Assembly: GCA_002633005.1 (NCBI GenBank)
Contig: NMRA01000432.1
Coordinates: 192,070 to 256,069 of the forward strand
DNA: 64,000 bases
From: Phoronis australis
Taxonomy: Eukaryota; Phoronida; Phoronidae
Direction: 5' to 3'
Positions 47,401 to 56,677 of the stretch are shown in pieces. How positions within the stretch are numbered: the first letter of the stretch is position 1; each line of letters begins with the position of its first letter. The position numbers and the translations under genes were made by a program. Under the pieces are notes generated by a model. The model was not told the origin of the DNA. It was given only the letters and a program-made list of their open reading frames with translations, and searched no databases.

Positions 47401-48038
47401 GATATCGGACAAATGAAATTTCTAAATAGCATGCCTGACGGACTGTGTGCACTCCTATTTTCATCGCACCCGTCAGGAGCATGCACAGTGTTAAAAATGG
47501 CCAGTTGCCGATTTCGGCAAATGAACGAAGGGGTGCTTGAAGAATAAGTTTGTTTGTGGGAGTATTTATCCTAGTTGAAAGGAATTAAAGGCATTGACAG
47601 CCTCCTAAGGTGTCCCTCTATGCGCAAAAGGTACTTATAGCAACGTGACTATGACCTTATTGTCATAGTCATAGTTAGTGTAAAGCAAAATTCTTCCTTC
47701 CTATGCAGCAGCTATAGGAGCTTCACCGTCTTGGAGGCCGGTCGAGATGGTGGTCACTGTCTATACTGCAGCCAGTAGTATAGAGATGGCTAAGTAAGGG
47801 ATTGCCTGTGGTGTTTGCCAATTATCAGAGGACCAACTGGTGGCATTTACACTTACTGTGACGACGCGTATGCGGATAAATCAATTTTTGATTTGACAAC
47901 ATTTTCATATCCCAGATCCATTTGAAACTTTAAATTGCATAAGTTGGAAAAATGCTGCTCAGCCACTAAGAGTCCAAGTTCTTCAAAAAACTAACCTGTC
48001 TTACTGCAGACGTTAGACTTTCCATTTTTGGCCTTCAT
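31991..48038 (-). CDS. DBF4: Dbf4: regulatory subunit of Cdc7 kinase (DDK), complete, ten coding exons, 1524 residues predicted
   Basis: Dbf4 binds and activates Cdc7 kinase, which phosphorylates the MCM helicase to fire replication origins. Exons from 5' to 3': 47996-48038, 44825-44949, 43193-43366, 40887-40928, 40085-40151, 39716-39802, 38754-38970 (or its identical twin 38464-38680), 37313-37460, 35968-36155, 31991-35474. All phases agree and sum to 1525 codons with stop. Motif N (BRCT-like) spans about residues 27-175 (KPLLSKKIYIDT, LEKDLALLGA, VVSFTAVQNW). Motif M is about 184-220 (SPFLKFE, YKPNFVQLETFPHL). Motif C is the CCHH zinc finger GYCECCNERYDN...HVQSDKHQEF with C289, C292, H302 and H308. 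The C-terminal 1160 residues come from one exon and are basic, Ser/Thr-rich and probably disordered. Vertebrate DBF4 is about 670 residues; a long tail is known in fly Chiffon. The start ATG at 48036-48038 is in context ccaaggATGa. Confidence 0.93.
34733..35071 (-). repeat. Coding tandem repeat in the Dbf4 tail, four degenerate units
   Basis: Units of about 27-33 residues share ESNVEIxxKSPxxKSKRxxxN (x variable). Visible cores are ATKSPAGKSKRKSKN, VSKSPTRKSKKTLNN, VSKSPSRKSKRTLNN and ASESTAGKSKRTLRN. Each core puts an S-P or S-T pair next to a basic patch. Confidence 0.85.
35968..36155 (-). CDS. DBF4: Dbf4 exon 9 (zinc-finger second half); stop straddles the donor
   Basis: Acceptor ctctgtag, donor gtgagtc. 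It starts HVQSDKHQEFVRQPINF, providing the two His ligands, and ends LQEQEDE. If intron 9 is retained, the next codon is TGA formed across the donor, giving a complete protein of 365 residues with motifs N, M and C but no tail. Confidence 0.92.
36411..36625 (+). repeat. Degenerate 25-26 bp tandem repeat in Dbf4 intron 8
   Basis: About eight units of the form tcttgcataatggttactctatgaa, the last four nearly identical and the earlier ones diverged. A separate 48-bp duplication lies just upstream, at about 36182-36270. Confidence 0.85.
37313..37460 (-). CDS. DBF4: Dbf4 exon 8 (zinc-finger first half)
   Basis: Acceptor caatttcaacag, donor gtactg. It encodes a basic helix (MREEKRRAELKRG) and YCECCNERYDNIDE, the Cys half of the DBF4-type CCHH zinc finger (motif C). 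Confidence 0.92.
38361..38463 (+). repeat. 20-bp minisatellite abutting the Dbf4 exon 7 donor
   Basis: Five units of taccccccatcccaactctt end exactly at the splice donor of the 38464-38680 copy. Two further units sit at 38705-38753 beside the other copy. Read on the gene strand each unit supplies GGGGGGTAAAGAG, so every unit repeats the donor-like GTAAAG. Confidence 0.93.
38464..38680 (-). CDS. DBF4: Dbf4 exon 7, second identical copy (probable assembly duplicate)
   Basis: Base-for-base the same as 38754-38970, including about 17 bases beyond the acceptor, and separated from it by a single 'n' at 38704. Splicing both copies in series would shift the frame and destroy the zinc finger, so this is either a scaffold-joining artefact or a mutually exclusive exon. 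Confidence 0.75.
38704..38704. other. Single 'n' (assembly join)
   Basis: The only ambiguous base noticed in the window. It lies exactly between the two identical exon 7 copies, at the break of the minisatellite. Confidence 0.95.
38754..38970 (-). CDS. DBF4: Dbf4 exon 7, upstream copy (motif M)
   Basis: 217 nt, acceptor atcttgcag, donor gtaaag. It encodes VKHLQSPFLKFESTTKQYKP then NFVQLETFPHLDL and GVLFGG, corresponding to human motif M (KPFVKVEDMSQLYRPFYLQL). That motif contacts Cdc7. It is identical to the copy at 38464-38680. The length is 1 mod 3, so only one copy can be used per transcript. Confidence 0.9.
39180..39610. repeat. Purine-rich 'AAAAGTAGGA' reiterations in Dbf4 intron 6
   Basis: The word aaaagtaggaaaaagtagga recurs in two clusters, about 39188-39270 and 39505-39600, in the same orientation. 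It makes a Phe/Tyr/Ser-rich open frame on the minus strand that is not coding. Confidence 0.7.
39716..39802 (-). CDS. DBF4: Dbf4 exon 6 (87 nt)
   Basis: Acceptor cttttttgcag, donor gtaattt. It encodes VQNWVKREIGKLPSCANKTT then QKKAKPTK, equivalent to the end of the human BRCT-like region (YYIEQKKKEL). Confidence 0.88.
40085..40151 (-). CDS. DBF4: Dbf4 exon 5 (67 nt)
   Basis: Acceptor tgtttttag, donor gtcagtatg. It encodes FRGTTDVIANAQKWNVRVVS then FT plus one base, matching the human ILSNALSWGVKILHIDD segment. It is required by phase: without it exon 6 would be out of frame with exon 4. Confidence 0.85.
40887..40928 (-). CDS. DBF4: Dbf4 exon 4 (42-nt microexon)
   Basis: 14 codons, ESRGKALAQKARSK, acceptor cttttcag, donor gtatgg. 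It aligns with human SRGKLLVEKA. Too short to be seen by simple ORF finding. Confidence 0.85.
42101..42235 (-). mobile_element. tRNA-derived SINE-like copy A
   Basis: On the minus strand it reads GAATGGTTAGCACACTCCCC followed downstream by TTTGATTCCCGGG, resembling pol III A and B boxes of a tRNA head. It shares about 130 bases with copy B (42492-42621). Confidence 0.5.
42492..42621 (-). mobile_element. tRNA-derived SINE-like copy B
   Basis: Same order as copy A on the minus strand: GATTGGTTAGCACC, then GGGGGTTACTGGTTTGATTC. Ends match copy A (acatctacaac on the plus strand). Cloverleaf pairing is not kept, so this is not scored as a functional tRNA gene. Confidence 0.5.
43193..43366 (-). 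CDS. DBF4: Dbf4 exon 3 (motif N continued)
   Basis: 58 codons, phase 0 at both ends, acceptor ctgtcatag, donor gtaagc. It begins CIEKFFTKDVHYLVTGQKE, matching the human FLSKDISYLIS segment, then a Ser/Pro-rich linker. Confidence 0.9.
44085..44200 (-). mobile_element. 3' end of a non-LTR retrotransposon with (ATT)n tail
   Basis: On the minus strand AGGACCATGCTGGATATTAG and a pyrimidine-rich stretch lead to AATAAAGTTTATT followed by ATT triplets (44089-44112 on the plus strand). This layout is typical of CR1/L2/RTE-type 3' tails. No reverse transcriptase frame is left. Confidence 0.45.
44300..44335 (+). repeat. (AAAT)n microsatellite
   Basis: About eight tandem aaat units in Dbf4 intron 2. 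Confidence 0.9.
44825..44949 (-). CDS. DBF4: Dbf4 exon 2 (motif N, first half)
   Basis: Acceptor ttatttttcag, donor gtaagttgg. It encodes GITFKPSGNNNHKPLLSKK then IYIDTKGQTG and ALEKDLALLGA, aligning with human KPLWGKVFYLD...LQKDIKDLGG. Confidence 0.88.
46085..46142. repeat. Short hairpin, Dbf4 intron 1
   Basis: GTATTTGCCAAGTAG and CCACTTGGCAAATAC form an inverted pair with about 29 bases between. Possibly remnant transposon ends. Confidence 0.6.
47069..47183. mobile_element. Near-perfect 50-bp palindrome (hairpin MITE)
   Basis: Arms 47069-47118 and 47133-47183 pair almost completely, with cores GGTCCCTGATTTTGAGAACC and GAAACTGGTTCTCAAAATCA. A 14-base loop containing ACGGGCCC separates them. 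The flanks CCTGTTAAAA occur just outside on the left and again on the right. Confidence 0.85.
47996..48038 (-). CDS. DBF4: Dbf4 exon 1 (start codon)
   Basis: Encodes MKAKNGKSNVCSKT plus one base, ending before gttag. The frame joins exon 2 through a split Gly codon. It rests on the single-frame join and on being the nearest ATG to the divergent promoter; no homology is visible in 14 residues. Confidence 0.7.
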
Positions 48039-48672
48039 CCTTGGAAAAGAATGGCAGAGTGTTAGCACCTGTTTTTGTTCTGGATTTTGGACAAAACTTT
48101 TGGAATTAAATGTCCGATTGTCCCAACTTTGGTACTAAAATTAGAATTCTGCACCAGTGATGTTATGGGACGCCATTCAGTGATAAGAAAGAGAAAAATG
48201 ACGACAAACGAAGCTAAAATTAAAATTTAAATGGTTCAGAGAGCACAACAATCGTCCGCCATTGCGCTTTCCCGCCAACTTCCTTGGCGGGAGGCAATGT
48301 TTTTGTGATTCGCATTCTTAAAGAGTTGAGTATTTCAACCAGACTTTCCAAATGCAATGTTACATAAATAAACGTTTTTTCCAAACAAGAATGTTTTTCA
48401 TACCATTTTCACATGTTGTAGCAAATTATATTTTTCATGACTGTGCTATTGTCAATGTACAGCGACGAGTCTCGAATCTCGTTATGAAACGAGATGAAGG
48501 GTGTACTTCCGGCCTAGTTTTTGAAAGTTGTTTCTCTAAAATCAAAAAGTCGCCATGTAAGTTGAAAAAACAGGATCGTTTTCGTCACATATTTTTGTAT
48601 ATATAGAAAACTTACCTTTTAGCTGACTGGATATATTTTCAAACCAATATTCTCACCAGAAAAGTCGGATTT
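48039..48672. promoter_or_regulatory. Divergent promoter between Dbf4 and FMNL
   Basis: 634 bases separate the two start codons, which face away from each other. TTTCCCGCC (48268-48276) and TTGGCGGGA (48285-48292) form an inverted pair of consensus E2F sites about 230 bases upstream of the Dbf4 ATG. ACTTCCGG (48505-48512) is an ETS-type site on the FMNL side. E2F control of Dbf4 is established in vertebrates; shared control of FMNL is only inferred. Transcription starts are not known. Confidence 0.6.
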
Positions 48673-48795
48673 ATGGGTGCCGCAGAGTCGACTTCGGATC
48701 ACTACCGTTCAGATTTCAGATCGACAAACATGCCGATCCGACTCCCAATGCCTGACTCATCCGAGGAGTTGGAGCGAAGATTCACCAAAGTATTG
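48673..48795 (+). CDS. FMNL: Formin-like protein (FMNL), first coding exon only
   Basis: 41 codons ending at donor gtaagt, phase 0. It encodes MGAAESTSDHYRSDFRSTNM then PIRLPMPDSSEELERRFTKV and L. The pattern DFR..N.P..LPMP..ELE.RF..VL matches the N-terminus of vertebrate FMNL2/FMNL3, after which the family continues MNLPPDK. Gly2 with Ser6 fits the N-myristoylation consensus, which in FMNL2/3 directs membrane targeting of these Cdc42-regulated actin nucleators. The GBD/FH3, FH1, FH2 and DAD exons are not in the window. Confidence 0.88.
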
Positions 48796-50676
48796 GTAAG
48801 TTCATTCTTTATTCATTTTTATCATTCAAACTGGAAAGCGTCACAGCAATTTTTGAAAACTGACAATTATCTTTGGCTACTGTTACTTGAAATTGATATT
48901 GAGCCATTGCCATTGCACTGTATTGCAGTGCATTGCACTGATTGACATAAATTTACATGTTGAACAATATTGGGTTGGTCAGCTCATGATAGTCAACACT
49001 TGCCAATATAATGCTGATATCTGGAAAGTGAAGTATCTGGGAACATTTAGTTTCATGGGCTCATCTTTCCTTTGTTCAAGTAATATTTTATTTCTGATTA
49101 AACGAGATGGTACATGTAAAGATTGTTGTTTTCTTGATGCTGTGCCTGTGATGAATGATGTGGTACTACTGGTGATTGTTCAAACCTCCCAGCACTCAGT
49201 CTCAGGGTTCAGGTGTGTTATGTTTTGAGTCCCAAGGGACATGGTGTATGAATAATCAAAAACTAGGTTCTTCGCTAAATGTTTTATCCTATGTTGATCA
49301 GTTGAAATCAAAACAGCCCTATTAAGAGTGTTATTGGTGTTTCAAAGCTGATTAATTAGATGGTGACACGTCCTAATGAAGTCTGTATGCCGGAAGATTT
49401 TCTGTAAATTACGCTTAACCCTGGATAATTTATCGTAGTTGTGTACCTTTTGAGTGAAGATGGACACAAATACTCTTGCAATTAACATTTTTAATAGTCC
49501 TTTGTCAACGAAATTGAGTACTGAATTCCATTATCAGTCAGCAAGTCAGTGTGCTTGAGGTCAAACACAAATGTACAGAGAGTTATGAAAAGGTCATCCA
49601 TCTGCCAGCCATGCCAAGAGGCAGTAACAGAAATGGGGAACGTGTCTAATGATTAATATGCATTTGTCAAAATTTCAACATATTGTCAAAGCGAACAAAA
49701 ATCTCAAGATCCTATCTTGGTTTTTGATGGACATCAATGACCTCCATGCTATAAGTTTCAATTTGGGCTGGTTATGCTTTGTTTTGTGTTTTGACCTTGG
49801 ATTCCCAATGTTAACGAGCAAGTGAGTCCAGGAGCCAGCTTTGATGGCGTTACAGTTTATAAAGAATGGTGAGTTAAGGTGGTTGGGTAATTAAATTGGT
49901 CAGCATAGGATATCGCTGTGACTTTCTTCCTCTTGCTAGGTCACTCACACTTAATTCAGTTATGGTATTTAGAGTTCTGCTGTGTGTTTAAAATGTGCTC
50001 ATTACTAAGCCATAGGGATCACTTAATTGATATGCCCTTGTCAGATGCATTTGTCAAAATTTCAACATTATCGAAGGCAGTAATCGACTAGTGCCTTCAG
50101 CTTTTTACCATTTCAGCTCAATGTCAGCAATTATTGTATCAGGGTCAATCCAGCTTTAATAGTTTTCTGACTATTGTGTTGTAAGATACTGTATTGGCTT
50201 CTCATTGTTATTTGACCATTGGTACTAGTAGATGAATCTCACATTCATTCATATTATAAGCCCCGATTCAAAATTACTGGTAGCACATTGTAATGACGGA
50301 GCATTGTATTATGCATAATTTAACTGACTGAAGTTTTTAGGCTTTTGTGGTAAAATGACCCATAGTAGTATTTTTGTAGAATGAGTCTCCTTCCTTCCAA
50401 TACGGCAACTCCCCTGTTTTGCAGAGTTACGGTTATTGGGAAAGTGAAACTCCCAGACTTGAAAACTGAGTGGATTAAATTGTAGAGTTGCACAATTCCC
50501 CTGCAATGGAAAATGTTAACTCCTCTCAACGAGAATAATCACTGGAGGTTGCGACATGCAACCGAAGTGGTCATTCTAGAATGCGATTCCTGCTATCTGG
50601 TGTTTAATCCTGAGAACTGGCGGTAACTTTATTGTCGTTATTGGAGAGTTCATTAAAATTGTAAGTGTTGTGATAC

Positions 50677-50866
50677 AATTTCAATAGACCGGAATTTTGC
50701 TAAAATGAGGAAACATTGTTGAATTTCAATTGACCAGTTTTTCTAAAATGGGAAAACAATTGAATTTCAGTTGACTGGAGTTGCTAAAGTGGGAAACAAT
50801 AAAATGGGAAAACAATATTGAATTTCAGTAGACCAGAGTTTCACTAAGATAGGAAAGCAATATTGA
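50677..50866 (+). repeat. Degenerate tandem repeat, about 45 bp, four copies
   Basis: Phrases 'tttcagttgaccagagtt', 'gctaaaatggga' and 'aaacaatattgaa' recur four times with indels. Confidence 0.8.
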
Positions 50867-53594
50867 AAACTGTTCCATACAGTATTGACAAATGTTGCTG
50901 TCAATAATAACACCCGTGGCTTTTAATATTGGTGAATTTTTTCAAATATTTTTTCTGATGTTGTTAGTGGTTAATTTCAATTTTTATTCCAAGATATGCT
51001 TGACTCTATTTAAAAACTAGTGCCTTGCTAGATCTTGCGACACTTCGCCGACCCTGTCATCACAAGCCAGTAACTTTCATGTTGGATTAAGTGAGTCAAC
51101 ATGTCTTTTCCCAAAAACAGTCTTGTGCCAATGGGGTATGGCACTTAGGCCTACTGGTATGTCTAGTCACCATATTTGCTTTGGCACCAAACAAATTGCT
51201 CATTTCTGTTGTGTGTTTGATTTCATCTGTCCAGGACAATATTGAACACTGTAGGGTCCTCACATGAGATGTTAATTTATTCATTCTTTACTGTTTTCAT
51301 TCATGCCAGTGCATAAAGAACTTGTAGAAATATTTATATTTCAACCCGAAACCTAATTGTCTTTTTAGTTTGATTCTGATATTTCAGCATTCCCAATGAG
51401 ATAGATTGTTTTCAGAAGTGGGTGTGTCTCTGTTTCCATAAAATACTGGTAGGGACAACTCAATCCCATGTTCTTTTAATTTCATGGGTGACCTTCAGAA
51501 TTATTAACCTTTTTAGCGAATCGACTAGAGAACAACTTTGGATGTAAACTCACGAGTTTGTTTTAGGATTACTTTAATGTCTTTAGTTGGTCCAACTGTA
51601 AAACGGCTCTCAGTGTTGCAATGTTTGCCTAATGCTAGGTTCAAGATTTTCCTCGTGTTTTTGCCTCTATGTATTTGCTAAGAAGACTGATGAGCTGGAA
51701 TGATCACCAAAACTACATGGTGGTCCAAACCTTAGTGTTACTGATTTAATCACTGAATACTGTTAAGCATATTGAAATGCTGTCACTCCCTGTTGTCTTG
51801 TAAATGGTTAGGATTTCCTTGGTAGAAATTCCTGACTGAATAACCCCACTGCTAAGATGTTGACCTAAGTGAGTTGCCAAGTATTTACAGGCGTAGGGCT
51901 GTATCACAATCAGTGGCCATTATGCTTAGATGGAGTCTTGAAAACATGCTTTCTTGGTTTCACAACCAGATGGATAATATTTTGGCTGATATTGTGTATT
52001 CATTGTTGATATGATTCTGTAATTTATACAGACAAAGATAATCTTTGCAAACAAAAAATTGCTTGTTTTAACTTAATTGATTAACTTACTGTTGTCAAAT
52101 TGCTGTTGTTCAACTCAAGCATTAGAAATAACTGATTATTGCTTCAACAATGGCATTTTATTTTTGATAGCACTTTCAGTAGCAGCAAAGTCACCCATGA
52201 TGGAAATGGTTGCTAGGGTGAATGTTGGTGATGCGTTGAGGTACTGCTGCTGTTTTTATGAGATTTTGTTACTAGGTTACTCACATTCAAAGGACACACA
52301 AGAGGAAGAAAAGACCTGGTTGTTTGTTATTGTCTCAATCAAATGAATTTCAGTGTTTACCACAACTAAAAAACCCAAGTGTGTGAACACTAACCCATGT
52401 GTCATAATTGTGCAGTGGTTGATGGAGCTTTGTTGTGCTGTACAAGTGCACGTAAAGCAGAAAATATATTGTTTAGGATACCAATGCCTTTCCCCAAGTT
52501 AGTCTTAGTCATCATTTTTTTAACAGGTTGTGAACAAATTGTGGCTTGAACTGACAAAGATGAAAAGCATGTTATGGCAGCACGCTAAGTGGGTCGCGGA
52601 AAACACTATTGCAGAAATTGAATGTATTGTAATTCCAATTCTTTTTTAATGTGATGAGCGAAGAAGCAAGCCATGGCTGTCTTGTGGACATCAGATTGTG
52701 TTTTGACCACTTGTGCCAAACTTGTGATTTCACTTAAAGATTTTTGACTTGTCTGCCAATCTGCTGTTTGTAGGGCGGAACTGTGTTTGTTCAATATGTT
52801 TGCAGAAATGCTCACTAAAAATCCATTCCACCTACAATCCATCCAGAAACCTGTTTTGCCATTGCATGGAATCCTTGAATCCTGGTGTGTTATATACATT
52901 GAAAATAACCTGTTATAAATTGTAGCCTTTATGGGTGAGATAAAGATGTCAAGTTGTGGGTTGGTTTACTATCACGTTATCATTGCTTGTGCTTGGCTGT
53001 AGCCAGTATTAAAGTAGTGACATTCTCAAGTGAAAGGGTTCAGAGGAAGTACCTGTTGGTATAACACAACTGTAAATCAGGGCTGCCAACCCAGTAACAG
53101 CATAATCTGTAACCTTCGTGTTAAAATCCGTATTTTGCAATGAAAACTTGTAAGATTTCCAGTATCTTCAGAAAGTTTAAATTTCAATTGCACGAATGTT
53201 TGATACATTTACCAAAACAACAGTTTTCAATTTCAAACTGTGCTTAACTATGAAAGTAACATCACAAGAGAAGTCTGTTCATAACATCAATGTTTTTCGG
53301 CGTTTTCTGTTGAGCTGATTTTTACTCACACTACCACGGCACCACAAATCTGGATATCTCGCAATTCCTTGGGCATATTCCTGGACCGTGCCTTTGCGCC
53401 ATTAGCACTTAAAAAATAAAAAGGTGCCTCCGGGTGTATCTTTTAAAATGCAACACTCTTACAAAAATGCAGGATTCTAGTCAACTTATAGCCAGTGAAG
53501 GAAAACACGAATGTTCTTATTTCGATTGCCCTTAGGGTTTCTGTTTCATATCTTACCACTTTGATTGCACTAATTCTGGTGGGCACAACTTTTT

Positions 53595-53690
53595 GAAAAA
53601 AGTTCATTTTTTATCATCAGGTGAGCCCAAAGGGCACAGGTTCAAATCTGGTCAGGAATATCCCCGATTCCTCCGATCCATTCCGATGTT
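53595..53690 (+). mobile_element. Possible tRNA-derived SINE fragment
   Basis: GGTGAGCCCAAAGGG followed by CAGGTTCAAATCTGG resembles pol III A and B boxes, the latter almost canonical (GGTTCAAATC). No cloverleaf or tail can be defined. Confidence 0.25.
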
Positions 53691-54084
53691 GTAGGCACCA
53701 GGTTTCTGAGTATTGAAGTCAGCGTGACAAGACGCAGTGAATTCCTTTTCTTGAAATTTCAATCTCATCAGCTTAACATGATTTTCAAAGCGTTCGATGT
53801 CGCAGAATGCAAAACCCAAGTAAGCACATTTACAGTATCACCAGTCATTAAGTCAGTCCTTCAAAAAGTAGTTGTAATTGACCTATCGCCATTGGGATAT
53901 TTCTTATGCAAATTCATTATACCGTACACTAATACTCAAGTTACGTCCTTTTGGTCAGATCTTTTGTTTTCAACTGTTTCCATCACTCGATCTTCACTGA
54001 TCTGGCCCTTCGAAAGTCTGAAAAGTTCAAAGGTTATTTTTTAACTTTTGAAGAGAAATAAATGCTCAGTCAGAATAAGAATTA

Positions 54085-54440
54085 GAAACGTTTATTTTAT
54101 ACAGGTCTTGGCCTCATAATGCAGTTTACATTACAACTTTACAATGATAACACGCTCTTGGGCACTGTTGCTCTTGAAGTATATAACGCCAGGCTTTTTA
54201 GTTCATAAAAATCATGGCTTTGAAATAATCTAACTACTCTGGCATCACCTGTTATATTCGTCAGCAAATTTCGGCGCGCATCACCAAGGACATGGCAGTG
54301 ACACATAATATGAGTCTCGTTTTCAATTTGACCAGTAATTCCCAAAGTCGGTAACATTTGAAAATCTTGTAGGTCTTCAAGGTATGTAGGATATGGATAA
54401 ATCTGTGGGGAACAGTTTCCTTTGACAATTTCCCTCATGT
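54085..54440 (-). pseudogene. LINE 3' end: degraded C-terminal ORF2-like fragment
   Basis: The minus-strand frame 54139-54438 contains IENETHIMCHCHVLGDARRN then LL, the pattern C..C...IE.E.HF...C..Y...R seen near the C-terminus of many non-LTR retrotransposon polyproteins, although the first Cys pair is lost. It is followed downstream by CATTATGAGGCCAAGACCTG and AATAAACG, a typical LINE tail. Upstream reverse transcriptase sequence is not recognised; the 158-residue minus-strand frame at 54714-55190 may belong to the same insertion. Confidence 0.5.
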
Positions 54441-55955
54441 TTGATTAACACATTTTGCTGGTGATCATTGTTTGCAAGAGGATCAAACACATTAATGCAT
54501 TCCGCACCAATTCTTTAGTTGAAGTCAAGAAAATCTCCCACTTTTCAGTTTGATATCAGTTTAATTCAACAAGGAGTTCCTTATCTTGTTCTTTTTATTC
54601 TCTATCTTTGAGAAATTTACAAAATATGCAAAACTATGCTGAAGTGCAAGAACAATTTCGTCTTTTATCATATACAGTATAAAACAATTTTCTTCCTGGG
54701 CAGGAAGGGTGTATCACTCTTCCCAACGCCTGAAGGGGGTAAACAACATTTTCCTTTTTGAGGTTAAGTTCACAAAAAAATTCAGATTCTCAGTTATCTT
54801 AGAAATTCTTTTTTTCATCAATAATTGCTGTTCCCCTGGAATGTTTAAACTGTTCATGAATTTAACAAGCAGAAAGTGACATAAACGGCCTGGTTCCGCT
54901 TTCATTTCAACTGAGGTCATTTGTGTTTGCTCATTGAAATTAAATTCAGAACTTGGATACGGATTTTTTGTGGGTCTTCTTATATAAAAATTGTTATTTT
55001 TCTCTTTAAATCTGGTCCCTAATTTTTGAAATCCTAGATTGTTCCTGGCGGGGAGGAGAACTGGGCTGAGGTCTGTAGACACAAGAATTGTGATCTCATG
55101 AAGCAAAATAGTGTGATCAGGTATTTCTCTTGTAGTGCAAAGCAATATCTCGCGAAGTCTTGTGTGATCTTGCATGTCTGTGGAAGGCATGCCAGTTTAC
55201 TTTCAGTTGGGAATACTGGTAAACCTTTGTGACAACACTGACTAGTCAGGTCAATATTTAGAATACAGATATATTATACATCATCGGATTTGAACAGTTG
55301 ATGTAAAACAAAATTTTACACAACTTTATCTGATTAGCAAAGTGTGGGTCCCTGTTCCCTCTTGTAGTGTTGTTCCATGGTAGTACTGTTGTATTCATCA
55401 CAATATACCATAGCCATTTCAGTTGAGGCTAATCTCTTGAACTAACCATTATGACCCAACGATAGCTAGGGTTACACCAGAACTGTTCCACCTTTCTCTG
55501 TACAATAACCCAGTAAACAAGACATTACTTTCTGTTATGGTCACTGTACTTATGACATGACCAGCTTATGAAAGCACAAACATTGTCCCCACAAGACCTG
55601 ACTTGCTGCCCTTTTTTGACATTTTTGTGGGATCGCCAGGAAAATACACAATTGTTGTATTGATAACCATTTCCTGGTTTTGATGGCTTTTGCTTATCTC
55701 ATAATTGAATTTAGTAATTATTTTGTGTTTGTTTTTATGATGAATCCTATTATTGATGCAAGCATTTCAATTTGAATTGAGTGGGTGCACATTTACTACC
55801 GTCAGTTCTGTCCAGACTATGGTACATGTGCATATTTAGACCTATTCGCTTGTACTATGAAGGTATACTTGTATCCTGAATTAGGTGCACATGTGAGACA
55901 GTGGTAAGTTTGGTAAATGTGTGACTATCGCATAGACAACAGCACCTGCCCTGTT

Positions 55956-56441
55956 TCAGATGGATTCGATCAACAATGCACATCCTAGTAGGCTTGTATT
56001 GTTTTTGTGTATTTTGTCTTCTTCCCTCCTATCCTCCAAACTGATATGAAAGGTGGCAGTTGTGTCCCTACTGGGGAGAGCATTTCTCTCTTGCTTTGCA
56101 CCCTCTAGAAGCTGTTTTCCAGCATTGCTGCCTTCAGTGGGAGTATTTAAAATTATAGTGATGATGATCTCATGCATCCGTGCTGTATTCAATGCAGATG
56201 GTGGGTGCATAACAACGCCCTGCGCTGCTCTTGAAACTTTTGTAGTTATTGTGACATCAGTGGATATTGTCGTTATAAAAGGAATTACTTTCTTGAAATG
56301 GGACCCACTGTATGCTTGCTCAATGTTTCTTCCTGAACAGTGTGAAAGGATAATGATACTGACTGCACAGTTTGGTGGCATGTTAACTATTGCAGCAGTA
56401 ACTGTGCTAATTGACTGAATTGCTTGCCAATTAGCGTTCAA
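55956..56441 (-). other. Unrecognised 161-codon open frame, with an overlapping 121-codon frame on the other strand
   Basis: The minus-strand frame includes HFKKVIPFITTISTDVTITT, SRAAQGVVMHPPSALNTARM and ends LLGCALLIESI. The plus-strand frame 56053-56418 is its shadow or vice versa. Length in this AT-rich intron is unusual, which suggests a transposon coding remnant. I do not recognise the family. Confidence 0.2.
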
Positions 56442-56579
56442 GCTGTCCTCTCAAAATAACTTTGGAAAGTGTTAGTCTTGTTGCTGGCTGTCTAACCACA
56501 GCCTTGGATATTTTGAACATGTTTTTCCAAACTGCTGCAGTTTTATTGATTTCGCGTTTGCGGCTGTATGTCTGCAAAC

Positions 56580-56677
56580 CTGATTAATTACTGGTAGTCT
56601 GTGTGCTATACTCAGTGTTGCATGTACTCTGATTAATTACTGGTAGTCTGTGTGCTATACTCAGTGTTGCATGTACT
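56580..56677 (+). repeat. 49-bp direct duplication
   Basis: Two identical-looking units starting ctgattaattactggtagtc, 49 bases apart. Confidence 0.95.

Noticed and set aside
52514-52610. Possible FMNL exon 2 after the tttttttaacag acceptor
   Set aside because: The frame after the acceptor (VVNKLWLELTKMKSMLW) lacks the conserved MNLPPDK/YDNEKKW sequence expected for formin-like exon 2.
54714-55190. 158-codon minus-strand frame as an independent gene
   Set aside because: No recognisable domain or splice context. It lies beside a LINE 3' fragment of the same orientation and is better viewed as possible retrotransposon debris.
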